Shown here in pieces: positions 1-6,659 of a DNA stretch of 10,735 bases. The stretch is from Arenicella sp. GTDB taxonomy: Bacteria > Pseudomonadota > Gammaproteobacteria > Arenicellales > Arenicellaceae. Location: the NCBI GenBank assembly GCA_016763815.1, contig JAESTB010000088.1:1-10735 (forward strand). Reading direction: 5' to 3'. The notes under the pieces are model-generated. The model worked only from the letters and a program-made list of their open reading frames with translations, did not search any database and was not told the DNA's origin. The position numbers and the translations under genes are program-made. Positions within the stretch are counted from its first letter, which is position 1. Every line of letters begins with the position of its first letter.

Positions 1-394
1 ATTCGGGACAGAGTAAAATTTAATCTACCTGAACCCAAATGACCGTTCCGAGTATTGAAGACTCATTCGATTATGCCAGTGCGGACGGGCGAAAGTGTAG
101 AGCCGTTTCCAAATATCCTTAAACACAGTCTTATACTTTAGGAGCGTCAGATGACATCACGCTTTGCACTTTGAGTTATTAGATCAGGTTTAAATATTCA
201 CACCTCATCATCAAACTCACCATGAACAAGCGTAAATGCATTGTTTATTTTTTCATGCTTGGGTTTCATTGTTGCCAGCACTATTGCCTAAAGCTGCTGA
301 CCAAATTCTCTCTATTGCTTCCCAGTTTTGAGCTGAGCTTGAGCTAGGCCGCCGATCAGAGCGGTCAACGACAGCGTAAGAATTGAGAGAAGTG
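1..394. other. Gene-poor leader region, no convincing gene
   Basis: No reading frame here is persuasive. Frame 1 is open from the left edge to a TGA at 40-42 and could be the last 13 codons of an upstream gene, but this is too short to judge. An ATG at 39 overlaps that stop and opens only 27 codons. A good Shine-Dalgarno sequence (AGGAG, 140-144) stands in front of an ATG at 151, but that frame stops after seven codons. A 41-codon frame at 222 lacks a ribosome site. On the minus strand, a TTG frame from 401 to 312 would read like a hydrophobic signal peptide and then stops. Together these could be remains of decayed genes or chance. Confidence 0.5.
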
Positions 395-431
395 TTGACA
401 AACATATTCCGATATAGGAATATGTTTGTCA
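395..431 (+). promoter_or_regulatory. Palindromic operator overlapping the arsR-type promoter
   Basis: Perfect inverted repeat with 15-base arms (396-410 and 417-431) around a 6-base spacer, GATATA. The left arm overlaps a perfect -35 hexamer, TTGACA (395-400). The best-spaced -10 (GAATAT, 418-423, 17-base spacer) is weak and lies in the right arm. The right arm ends on the A of the ATG at 431, so the whole promoter lies within the dyad. ArsR-family repressors commonly bind such dyads as dimers and repress their own gene, so this is the likely operator. If the -10 is right, transcription starts near 430 and the message is almost leaderless. Confidence 0.8.
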
Positions 432-778
432 TGGCGAGATTAAAAACGACACATGATGTTTTCAGTGCGATTGGTGAACCAAAACGTAGGATTTTGATTG
501 AGCAACTTGTGCTCAAAGAAATGTCCGTCAACGAGTTGGTGGATATTGTGCAGTGGCCTCAACCCGTAGTATCTAAGCATTTGGGCGTACTAAGGAAGGT
601 TCGAATTGTTTCTGAGAGGAGGCAAGGGCGGCATAGGTTGTACCGAGTGCAACCCGATGAGTTTCGACCAATTCAGGAGTGGATGCATCAATTTGAAAAA
701 TATTGGGGCAGCTCCTTAGACCAACTAGATAGTTATCTAACAGAGATTCAAGCAAGAGGAAAAAATGAACCAGATTAA
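431..778 (+). CDS. ArsR-family winged-helix repressor
   Basis: A 115-residue cytoplasmic DNA-binding protein with an ArsR-type winged helix. The helix-turn-helix spans about residues 31-60, with the recognition helix around PQPVVSKHLGVLRK, and the wing follows at about 61-73 (SERRQGRHRLYRV). The metal-binding ELCVCDL-type motif of arsenic and zinc sensors is absent, so it is unlikely to be a metal sensor. It belongs to the subgroup usually paired with an SRPBCC protein, as here: the next gene overlaps its end by 14 bases. The start is chosen at ATG 431; an in-frame ATG at 422 would add three residues, and neither has a strong ribosome site (GGAA at 417-420 is the only candidate). A perfect palindrome covers its promoter, so autorepression is likely. 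The inducer is unknown. Confidence 0.9.
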   Translation: MARLKTTHDVFSAIGEPKRRILIEQLVLKEMSVNELVDIVQWPQPVVSKHLGVLRKVRIVSERRQGRHRLYRVQPDEFRPIQEWMHQFEKYWGSSLDQLDSYLTEIQARGKNEPD

Positions 779-1271
779 AGTAGAACCTTCGGTGATTACC
801 CGTGAATTCAACGCACCTAGGCAGTTGGTGTTCGATGCATGGACACAGGTGAAGCATCTTAATAATTGGATGTTTCCCATGCCTGGCTGCACCTGCGAAT
901 TTGTATCCGCCGAAATTGAAAATGAAGGTTCTTCATTACATAAGGTGACCATGCCAAATGGTCATGAAATGTGGCTATATACAAAATACGAAGAAGTGAC
1001 GCCACCAGAAAAGCTGGTTTTCTTACAATATATGTCTAATGAGAACGGCGAAATCGTTCCAATGGCTCACATCCCTAACTGGCCGAAAGATATGTTAGCC
1101 ACTCTTTTATTTGAAGAAATTTCAGCAAAGAAAACTAAGCTTACCTTTCTTTGGGAGCCTCGAAACCCAAGCGATCTAGAGGCTAAAGCATTTGAAAATA
1201 CTCGTTCCGATCATGGTAAAGGTTGGGGCGCTGGTATGGAGCAACTGGAACTATATCTGTCGTCAATATAG
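765..1271 (+). CDS. SRPBCC / AHSA1-domain protein
   Basis: A 168-residue protein of the START/Bet v1-like SRPBCC fold, AHSA1 (Hsp90 ATPase activator-like) branch. The N-terminal pattern ITREFNAPRQLVFDAWT (residues 11-27) and the C-terminal helix with GWGAGMEQLELYL (153-165) are typical of the branch. The fold forms a hydrophobic pocket for a small ligand, but the ligand here cannot be read from sequence. No signal peptide is seen, so it is probably cytoplasmic. A strong ribosome site (AGAGGA, 755-760) sets the start at ATG 765, inside the end of the repressor gene, so the two are translationally coupled. In this arrangement the protein may handle or sense the compound that relieves the repressor, which is inference. 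Confidence 0.88.
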   Translation: MNQIKVEPSVITREFNAPRQLVFDAWTQVKHLNNWMFPMPGCTCEFVSAEIENEGSSLHKVTMPNGHEMWLYTKYEEVTPPEKLVFLQYMSNENGEIVPMAHIPNWPKDMLATLLFEEISAKKTKLTFLWEPRNPSDLEAKAFENTRSDHGKGWGAGMEQLELYLSSI

Positions 1272-1302
1272 ATAGAGATCTTTGTACGGTCCAATAAATG
1301 AT

Positions 1303-1407
1303 TGAAAATGGATAAAAACTAGCTATTTTTTTGTTGGAAAATAATGTGGATAGCCCGCTATTCACGTCATTTGCCGCCGCAATTAGACTGTTTTTATCCG
1401 ATTTTCA
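1303..1407. repeat. Nested inverted repeat in intergenic gap
   Basis: The gap between the SRPBCC gene and the next gene holds an outer inverted repeat: 17 bases at 1303-1319 (TGAAAATGGATAAAAAC) pair with 1390-1407, every base matching apart from one bulged G at 1400. Inside it an inner hairpin pairs 1346-1353 with 1358-1365 (one G-T pair, four-base loop), with possible AAT/ATT extension. No target-site duplication or coding frame is obvious. It could be a small non-autonomous element, a structured leader for the membrane-protein gene starting at 1467, or an untranslated RNA. A run of seven T follows the left arm (1325-1332 region), but no GC-rich terminator stem precedes it. Confidence 0.6.
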
Positions 1408-1466
1408 TCTCAACTCTAGTTCGTGCAAAGGCATCAAATAGAATAACAGTGGAGTAGAGAACAACA

Positions 1467-1904
1467 ATGAACACTGAAATAAAAACATCTGTACCCAAAT
1501 GGTTTTGGCTAGTCGCTATTCTTGCATTACTTTGGTATTTGATGGATATGTATGCATTTTTTATGCGAACTTTAATGTTGCAAGATATGTTAAAAGAACT
1601 GCCAGATGGCCAACAAGGCTTATATCTAAGTATGCCTTCATGGGTAAACATGGTGTTTGCAGCAGAAGTATTTGGTGGAGTGCTTGGTAGCCTATGCTTG
1701 CTAATCAAGAAACGATGGGCATTAATTTTGTATTGTATTTCTATCGTTGGCGTATTAGCCCAAACTTGCTATGTTTACTTTTTTTCCGAGGCAATTAAGG
1801 TGATGGGAACCGCCGCAATAGTAATGCCGTTGGTGGCCATCAGTATTGGTACATGCTTGATCATTTTCACAAGGTCAGCAATCTCTAAAACTTGGGTAAA
1901 TTAG
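1467..1904 (+). CDS. Small four-helix membrane protein
   Basis: A 145-residue protein with four likely membrane helices at about residues 11-33, 59-80, 83-106 and 113-135, so an inner-membrane location is expected. The first loop carries LPDGQQGLYLSMPSW (45-59), and helix 2 has a glycine-rich VFGGVLGSLCLL stretch. These resemble a widespread family of small proteins sometimes loosely labelled sugar transporter without experimental support. No catalytic motif is visible and no substrate should be assumed. The ATG at 1467 is preceded by GGAG (1451-1454) and GAGA (1457-1460), a modest ribosome site. It lies 195 bases after the SRPBCC gene, beyond the inverted-repeat region, so it is probably a separate unit. 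A strong hairpin at 2003-2042 ends its transcript. Confidence 0.8.
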   Translation: MNTEIKTSVPKWFWLVAILALLWYLMDMYAFFMRTLMLQDMLKELPDGQQGLYLSMPSWVNMVFAAEVFGGVLGSLCLLIKKRWALILYCISIVGVLAQTCYVYFFSEAIKVMGTAAIVMPLVAISIGTCLIIFTRSAISKTWVN

Positions 1905-2002
1905 GAATATAATGATCTCTACGTTGATCAAACTCCCTACAGATTTTTCTGGGTTGAGTGGGAATGACGGCTAATTGCGGGGGGCCTAATATTTCTGAAA
2001 AG

Positions 2003-2042
2003 TTCTAAAAGGCAGAAATATGTATGGTTCTGCCTTTTAGAA
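2003..2042. terminator. Bidirectional terminator hairpin
   Basis: Perfect 15-base inverted repeat, TTCTAAAAGGCAGAA (2003-2017) and its reverse complement (2028-2042), around a 10-base loop. The core GGCAGAA/TTCTGCC is flanked by AAAA on one side and TTTT on the other, so it reads as a stem followed by U residues on both strands. It lies between convergent genes (ends at 1904 and 2124), as expected for a shared terminator. Confidence 0.8.
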
Positions 2043-2048
2043 AAGTAA

Positions 2049-2141
2049 CGCCTCAGTTATCTTGTCTTTAGGTATGATTGGTATTCAAGTAAAGAGATAG
2101 CTAAGGCAGTTGATATAAGCGGCCTAACGGTCTCCGAATAG
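2049..2141 (+). pseudogene. Possible relic of a LuxR-type helix-turn-helix
   Basis: A 30-codon open stretch between two stops has no start codon of its own. Its second half reads YSSKEIAKAVDISGLTVSE, which closely follows the LuxR/GerE helix-turn-helix pattern KEIAxxLxISxxTV. Upstream residues (LSYLVFRYDW) could derive from the preceding helix. The frame ends at TAG 2139-2141, inside the 3' end of the opposite-strand AIM24 gene, and the rest of any such protein is missing. This suggests the leftover of a regulator gene truncated when the present neighbours were joined. Chance similarity cannot be excluded without a database comparison. Confidence 0.35.
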
Positions 2142-2924
2142 ATCGCCTAGACCACCCAGTACCGAGCCTTCCCCTTTGCCGCCAAAACTACCGCCCGCTT
2201 GAATAACTCTATTCGCCAAACGTGAGAACGGTAGACTTTGTAAGTACACAGTTCCTGGCCCACGTAATGTGGCTAGAAATAAGCCTTCGCCGCCGAACAC
2301 CATCGATTTTAAACCTCCAGCACGTTCGATATCGTAATCGACGCCACTGGTAAATGCCGCTATACAGCCAGTATCGACCCTGAGAACTTCACCCGCTTTA
2401 AGCTCGCGTTTGATTACCGTGCCACCGATGTGTACAAAGGCTTTACCGTCACCGCGCAAGCGCTGCAAGATAAACCCCTCGCCACCGAAGAAGCCGGCAC
2501 CAAGCTTCTTTTGGAATGCGATATCCAAGGAGGTGCCGTGGGCCGCGCATAGAAAGGCATCTTTCTGACAGATTAGTTCGCCGCCAATTTGACTCATATC
2601 AACGGCGATAATTTTTCCGGGGTAGGGCGCGGCAAATGCCACTCGTTTCTTGCCTTCACCGTTGTTAGTGAAGTGGGTCATGAAGATTGATTCGCCGGTT
2701 AGCACGCGCTTGCCGACGTTGAGTAAGGCATCCATTACGCCGCCGCTGGGTTTCGACCCGTCGCCCATTTTAGTTTCAAATTCGATGCCGTCCTCCATAT
2801 AGTTCATGGCACCGGCTTCGGCGATTACCGTTTCTCTGGGGTCTAGTTCAACTTCGACGATTTGCATATCGTCACCAAAGATTTCGTAGTCAACTTCATG
2901 ACATTTCATTGTGGGCTTTTGCAT
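2124..2924 (-). CDS. AIM24 / TIGR00266 family protein
   Basis: A 266-residue protein of the AIM24 (TIGR00266, former DUF124) family, built of a repeated beta-sandwich with many glycines. Diagnostic stretches are GAMNYMEDGIEFETKMG (38-54), GGEGFILQRLRGDG (147-160) and GGEGLFLATLRGPGTVYLQ (211-229), the last two being the internal repeats. The C-terminus is glycine-rich (about 244-262). The family is common in bacteria and has a mitochondrial relative, yet its biochemical role in bacteria is not established. No signal peptide or membrane helix is seen. The start at 2924 is set by a strong ribosome site, AAGGAG (2932-2937, minus strand, 7-base spacing); the ATG fifteen bases further in is too far from it. 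It has its own promoter candidate and a shared terminator with the convergent gene. Confidence 0.93.
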   Translation of the reverse strand: MQKPTMKCHEVDYEIFGDDMQIVEVELDPRETVIAEAGAMNYMEDGIEFETKMGDGSKPSGGVMDALLNVGKRVLTGESIFMTHFTNNGEGKKRVAFAAPYPGKIIAVDMSQIGGELICQKDAFLCAAHGTSLDIAFQKKLGAGFFGGEGFILQRLRGDGKAFVHIGGTVIKRELKAGEVLRVDTGCIAAFTSGVDYDIERAGGLKSMVFGGEGLFLATLRGPGTVYLQSLPFSRLANRVIQAGGSFGGKGEGSVLGGLGDLFGDR

Positions 2925-2947
2925 AGACTGGCTCCTTGAGACTGAAT

Positions 2948-2981
2948 AAAAAAGGTTGTAACTGTGGCGTATTGCAACCTT
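2948..2981 (-). terminator. Rho-independent terminator of the KAS III gene, or leader attenuator
   Basis: On the minus strand a 10-base-pair stem (2981-2972 with 2961-2952, one wobble pair, 10-base loop) is followed by a run of six U (2953-2948). It lies 87 bases after the stop of the upstream synthase gene and only about 24 bases before the AIM24 start codon. It should stop read-through from the synthase gene. Because the AIM24 promoter candidate abuts it, transcripts from that promoter would lack part of the 5' arm and could escape termination. Confidence 0.7.
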
Positions 2982-3009
2982 AATATAGGGGCATTCTGTG
3001 TTTTTACAA
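2982..3009 (-). promoter_or_regulatory. Candidate sigma-70 promoter for the AIM24 gene
   Basis: On the minus strand, TTGTAA (3009-3004) and TATATT (2987-2982) are 16 bases apart. These match 4/6 and 5/6 of the -35 and -10 consensus. The predicted start point, near 2975, falls inside the first arm of the terminator-like hairpin. Confidence 0.5.
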
Positions 3010-3067
3010 TCAGGCTAAAATGCTCTATTTGGTGCTAGGAATTAAGCTCCATTAGTGACTAAAACTG

Positions 3068-4192
3068 TTAGCGTTTTTTAATCACCAAGCTACCAATTGA
3101 GTAACCCGCGCCAAACGAACAAATCACACCAACGGCGCCAGATGCTAGATCTTTATTATATTTAGTGAAGGCTATAATTGATCCCGCTGATGCGGTATTT
3201 GCGTATTCATCTAATACGATTGGCGCTTCTTCTATGGTGGCATCACGCCCAAGTAAACGCTTGCTGATCAATAAGTTCATATTGATATTCGCCTGATGAA
3301 GCCACCAACGGCTTAGGTCTTGCGGAGTGTAGCCGAGTTCGCTCAGGTGATCTTCGATATGCTTGGCGGCCATTGGGCATACTTCCTTAAATACGCCGCG
3401 ACCGTTTTGATGAAACAAGTTGTCAGCGCTGAACACGTCGTCGTCTATTGCGTGAGAGACATAGCCAAAATTTGAGCGGATATTATTTGAGAATTGGGTA
3501 ACGGCTTTGGTGCCGAGAATATCGTAACTATGCTCTGAGCGGCAGGTATCTGAGCCCTCAACGACCACCGCCGTGGATACGTCACCAAAGATAAAATGAC
3601 CATCACGATCTTTGTAATTAACCTGTGGTGATGTCAGCTCTGGGTTAATGACTAATACGCATTTAGCGGTATCGGCTTTTACCATTTCATAGGCACGTTG
3701 CAAGGCAAATGTCGCCGCGGAACAAGCCACCAGCATGTCGAAGCCAAAACCTTTAATCTTTAACGCTTCTTGAACCTCGATGGCGATAGCCGGGTAGGCG
3801 CGCTCAGTGTAGGCGCAACTTACGATAACAGCATCGATATCATCGGCTTTTTTATTAGCGTCTTGCAACGCAATTTTCGCAGCGTTTAAGGCGAACTCAG
3901 CTTGATGCGAAAGCTCGTCGTCGGATCGCTTAGGAACCAGGGGACGCATACGGTCAATGTCCAAGGCGCCATCTTTGATATATATATAGCGTTGTTTTAT
4001 GCCGGATACTTTTTCAATAAAAGGCGCCGACGACATTGGCATTTCTTGCACGCTACCGTCTTCAATCGCGGCCGTGTTGTCAGCGTTAAATTTAGCCGAA
4101 TAGGCGTTATAAGAGTCTACTAATTCTTGGTTAGTAATGGTGTGCGGAGGGTTCCAAACACCGGCCCCACTGATGACAACGGATTGATTCAT
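3068..4192 (-). CDS. Beta-ketoacyl-ACP synthase III homologue, PA3286-like
   Basis: A 374-residue thiolase-fold condensing enzyme. The triad of the FabH class is intact: Cys157 in LVACSAATFA, His299 in WWLHQANINMN and Asn332 in EYANTASAGS. The C-terminal glycine loop is FGAGYSIGS (360-368). It is longer than housekeeping FabH (about 320 residues) because of an N-terminal region with the FNADN and SGIKQRY patterns, and it resembles Pseudomonas aeruginosa PA3286, reported to condense medium-chain acyl-CoA with malonyl-ACP and so channel beta-oxidation products into fatty-acid synthesis. A similar role is likely; the exact chain length is not predictable. It is cytoplasmic. It seems monocistronic, with a promoter candidate upstream and a terminator hairpin after its stop. 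The ribosome site before ATG 4192 is weak (GAAGTG). Confidence 0.9.
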   Translation of the reverse strand: MNQSVVISGAGVWNPPHTITNQELVDSYNAYSAKFNADNTAAIEDGSVQEMPMSSAPFIEKVSGIKQRYIYIKDGALDIDRMRPLVPKRSDDELSHQAEFALNAAKIALQDANKKADDIDAVIVSCAYTERAYPAIAIEVQEALKIKGFGFDMLVACSAATFALQRAYEMVKADTAKCVLVINPELTSPQVNYKDRDGHFIFGDVSTAVVVEGSDTCRSEHSYDILGTKAVTQFSNNIRSNFGYVSHAIDDDVFSADNLFHQNGRGVFKEVCPMAAKHIEDHLSELGYTPQDLSRWWLHQANINMNLLISKRLLGRDATIEEAPIVLDEYANTASAGSIIAFTKYNKDLASGAVGVICSFGAGYSIGSLVIKKR

Positions 4193-4225
4193 AAGTCACT
4201 TCTGTAATTTTCTTGTAATCACTGA

Positions 4226-4254
4226 ATGGTAAAGCACAAGGCTACTGGTTTCAA
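4226..4254 (-). promoter_or_regulatory. Candidate promoter for the KAS III gene
   Basis: On the minus strand, TTGAAA (4254-4249, 5/6 match) and TACCAT (4231-4226, 4/6 match) are separated by 17 bases, giving a start point near 4219 and a leader of about 27 bases. The -35 hexamer overlaps the stop codon of the small upstream frame that ends at 4251. Confidence 0.4.
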
Positions 4255-4430
4255 AGCCTATGAGCCGGTAATTTGACGTATTGCACCGCTATCTTCACCT
4301 CACTTTTTGTCTCACCAGAGGCCCCTAGGCCTGAATTCGACGGCTCGGCATGGCTAGTAAATGCCTGCACCGAGAGTAAGATTAAGGCGGCCGAAGCGAC
4401 TCCAAAATTGCTTTTTAGTGTCGCTTTCAA
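4251..4430 (-). CDS. Possible small exported protein (or relic), TTG start
   Basis: A 59-codon frame in the gap after the molybdopterin-subunit gene. Read from TTG 4430 it has a basic start (KATLK), a hydrophobic stretch at about residues 9-22 (FGVASAALILLSVQ) and a signal-peptidase-like site, SHA before EPS, near residue 28. The mature part would be about 31 residues (for example VKIAVQYVKLP near the end), with no cysteine and no CxxCH haem motif. No ATG is available and there is no clear ribosome site, so it may be a truncated gene. It follows the IorB-like gene by 29 bases on the same strand and could be read with it; cytochrome c genes often occupy this place in related loci. I do not recognise a family. 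Confidence 0.35.
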   Translation of the reverse strand: MKATLKSNFGVASAALILLSVQAFTSHAEPSNSGLGASGETKSEVKIAVQYVKLPAHRL

Positions 4431-4459
4431 AGGCGTTGAAGTGGCCTAGCCAATACTCG

Positions 4460-6658
4460 TTAAAGGTGTTTGCTAACAGGAAGTTGACGAACGCGTTTTC
4501 CGGTGATGGCAAAAATAGCATTGGTTAACGCGGGGGCGATTGGCGGCGTACCCGGTTCGCCACCGCCGCCTAAGGAGCGATCGCCGCTGTTGATGATCTC
4601 TACTTCTATAGTAGGCGCATCGTTCATACGAAGCATTTTGTAGTTGTGAAAATTGCTTTCAACTACAGCGCCATCTTTGATATTGATCTCACCGTACAGC
4701 GCGGCGGTTAAACCATAAATAATACCGCTTTCCATTTGTGCCTTAAAGCCGTCGGAGCTCATCGCATAGCCTGGATCAGCGGCACAGTAAACCTTCGCTA
4801 CTCGGGGCTTGCCGCTGCTCATGTCGAGATCGACTACTTCGGCAACAATGGTGTTGAGCGAGCGATGTAAGGCGATGCCTTGGCCCCAGCCATCGGGCAG
4901 CGGTTTGCCCCAATTCGACATGGTGGCGGCGGTTTCTAATACTTTACGGGCTCTCAAGTCATGACTCAATAAGTCATAACGGTATTGGTATGGATTGATA
5001 CCGGCTTCAGCGGCTAACTCATCGATGAAAGATTCGGTGAAGAATGCATGTTGGGTATGGTCAACGCTACGCCACGGTCCAAAGCGAATATGGGTTGGGC
5101 TGTTGGTGTAATGAATGTATTGATTCTCAACCGCATACGGAATCGTTGGGGCTTCGACCGGCTCATGCTTGTCGACGAACTGATTTTCCCATGCATCAGG
5201 CATACCATTGTCGCCCAAGCTGGCCTTTAATCGGCTCATAACGGCCGGCCGGTAAAAATCTTGTTGAGTGTCTTCTTCGCGTGACCAAATCATTTTCACG
5301 GGCACACCCGGTAAGGCTAATGCCAGTTTGGCACCCTGAACAGGATAGTCATCCATCGCCCGGCGACCAAAGCCGCCACCCAGATAGACATTATTAATCA
5401 CAATGTGATCTCGCTCGAATTCAAACTCTTCCGCGAGTAGGTTGCGAATTCCGAGCGGGTTTTGTAAACCAGCCCATATTTCCAGTTGACCATCATGCGC
5501 CCATGCGGTGCAATTCATGGGCTCCATAGTCGCGTGGGCTAAATGTGGAACCCGGTATTCGGCTTCGATGACTCTCTTCGAATTTGCTAGCACCTTGCGC
5601 GCATTGCCAATCTTGAAATCGTCTTCTTCATTGCCATCAGCGATAGCCGCATCCATTGATTTGCCAAATTGCTCAAACATCGATTCAGAGCTTGCCCGCT
5701 TAGAGTCGCCCTCGGTATAAGTCACCTTGACTTTGTCGAGTGCTTTTTTAGCTTGCCAATAGGTGTCAGCGATAACGCCAATACCAGAGCTAAGGTTAAC
5801 AAGCTTGATGAAGCCGGCCATTTTCTCTGCCGCAACGCTATCGATTGACGATACCGTGTTACCAAAAACAGGCGCCGATTTGACGCAGGCGTATTTCATG
5901 CCGGGCAACTCTATATCGACCCCAAAAACAGCACTGCCATCGACCTTTGCCGGTATATCGAAGCGCTCAACGTGTTTGCCCATGATTTTGAATTGATCGG
6001 GTGTTTTTAATTTAGGCTGCGTTGGGCCCTGCTTGCCTGCGGCGGCCTTTGCAAACGCGATAAACGGCTCGCTTTTATTCGATTTATCATGAAATAGATA
6101 ACTATTTTCAGCACGTATTTCATTCAGTGGCACTTGCCACTCTTCGGCCGCAGCGTCGATCAAAAGTTCTCGGGCTGCCGCGCCAGCAACACGCATACTC
6201 CATGTGCCTGTGCCACGAACGGAGAAGCTTCCGCCGGTAATTTGCAGCGACATCTTTTGAGCGATCTTTAAGAATACGCCATTTAAGGTGTCTTCAACCA
6301 TGCCGGGCGCTTGGCTCGGCATGGCAAATTCGCGCACGATATCCTTAGAGGCATATTGGTCATCGGCAGGAGCTTGCTCCATTGATACCGTTTTCCAGTC
6401 GGCGTCCATCTCATCTGCCAGCATCATGGGCAGTACAGTGTGTACGCCTTGGCCCATTTCAGCGTGAGGCACGATAACTCTAATGCTGTTGTCGGGCAGT
6501 ATTTTCACCCGGGCGTTAACTAATGTTTCACCGTCTTTTTCAACTAAACCTGCAAGTTTGGGGGTGCGATGACCTGGGCGAATAGCCACCCCAACAATTA
6601 AACCGCCGCCGACCAATGTGCCGGTTGTTAAAAATGCTCTACGTGTCCATTTACCCAT
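4460..6658 (-). CDS. Molybdopterin-binding subunit, xanthine oxidase family (IorB-like)
   Basis: A 732-residue large subunit of a two-subunit molybdenum hydroxylase, most like isoquinoline 1-oxidoreductase beta. A twin-arginine motif, TRRAFLTTG (5-13), precedes a hydrophobic stretch (about 14-25), so it is probably exported by Tat and may stay anchored. Cofactor motifs include EMGQGVHT (67-74), GGGFGRR (427-433), FGPWRS (526-531) and the region of GGGGEPGTPP (697-706), whose Glu701 is in the place of the catalytic glutamate. Such enzymes hydroxylate N-heteroaromatics or aldehydes with water as oxygen donor; the substrate cannot be read here. It starts one base after the stop of the 2Fe-2S subunit gene (ribosome site GAGGG, 6667-6671), so the two form an operon. 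No cytochrome c or XdhC-type maturation gene is nearby in the window. Confidence 0.93.
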   Translation of the reverse strand: MGKWTRRAFLTTGTLVGGGLIVGVAIRPGHRTPKLAGLVEKDGETLVNARVKILPDNSIRVIVPHAEMGQGVHTVLPMMLADEMDADWKTVSMEQAPADDQYASKDIVREFAMPSQAPGMVEDTLNGVFLKIAQKMSLQITGGSFSVRGTGTWSMRVAGAAARELLIDAAAEEWQVPLNEIRAENSYLFHDKSNKSEPFIAFAKAAAGKQGPTQPKLKTPDQFKIMGKHVERFDIPAKVDGSAVFGVDIELPGMKYACVKSAPVFGNTVSSIDSVAAEKMAGFIKLVNLSSGIGVIADTYWQAKKALDKVKVTYTEGDSKRASSESMFEQFGKSMDAAIADGNEEDDFKIGNARKVLANSKRVIEAEYRVPHLAHATMEPMNCTAWAHDGQLEIWAGLQNPLGIRNLLAEEFEFERDHIVINNVYLGGGFGRRAMDDYPVQGAKLALALPGVPVKMIWSREEDTQQDFYRPAVMSRLKASLGDNGMPDAWENQFVDKHEPVEAPTIPYAVENQYIHYTNSPTHIRFGPWRSVDHTQHAFFTESFIDELAAEAGINPYQYRYDLLSHDLRARKVLETAATMSNWGKPLPDGWGQGIALHRSLNTIVAEVVDLDMSSGKPRVAKVYCAADPGYAMSSDGFKAQMESGIIYGLTAALYGEINIKDGAVVESNFHNYKMLRMNDAPTIEVEIINSGDRSLGGGGEPGTPPIAPALTNAIFAITGKRVRQLPVSKHL

Positions 6659-6659
6659 T

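Noticed and set aside
39..122. 27-codon frame whose ATG overlaps a TGA ending a frame open from the window edge
   Set aside because: No ribosome site, no recognisable sequence, and the upstream frame is only 13 codons, so the ATGA overlap is probably chance.
151..174. Seven-codon frame with a good AGGAG site and a TATACT hexamer upstream
   Set aside because: Too short to be a gene, no convincing -35, and no following coding frame that would make it a leader peptide.
222..347. 41-codon plus-strand frame starting MNKRKCIVYFF
   Set aside because: No Shine-Dalgarno sequence, no recognisable family, and odd composition rich in Cys and Leu.
253..531. 92-codon minus-strand frame opposite the ArsR-type gene
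   Set aside because: Its first half is antisense to a well-supported gene and its start has no ribosome site; only the part beyond the gene is discussed as a weak finding.
4319..4332. GC-rich palindrome AGGCC-CCTA-GGCCT after the IorB-like gene, considered as a terminator
   Set aside because: Stem of five pairs without a following T run on either strand.
5044..5241. Plus-strand frames inside the molybdopterin-subunit gene
   Set aside because: Antisense to conserved coding sequence and without recognisable products.
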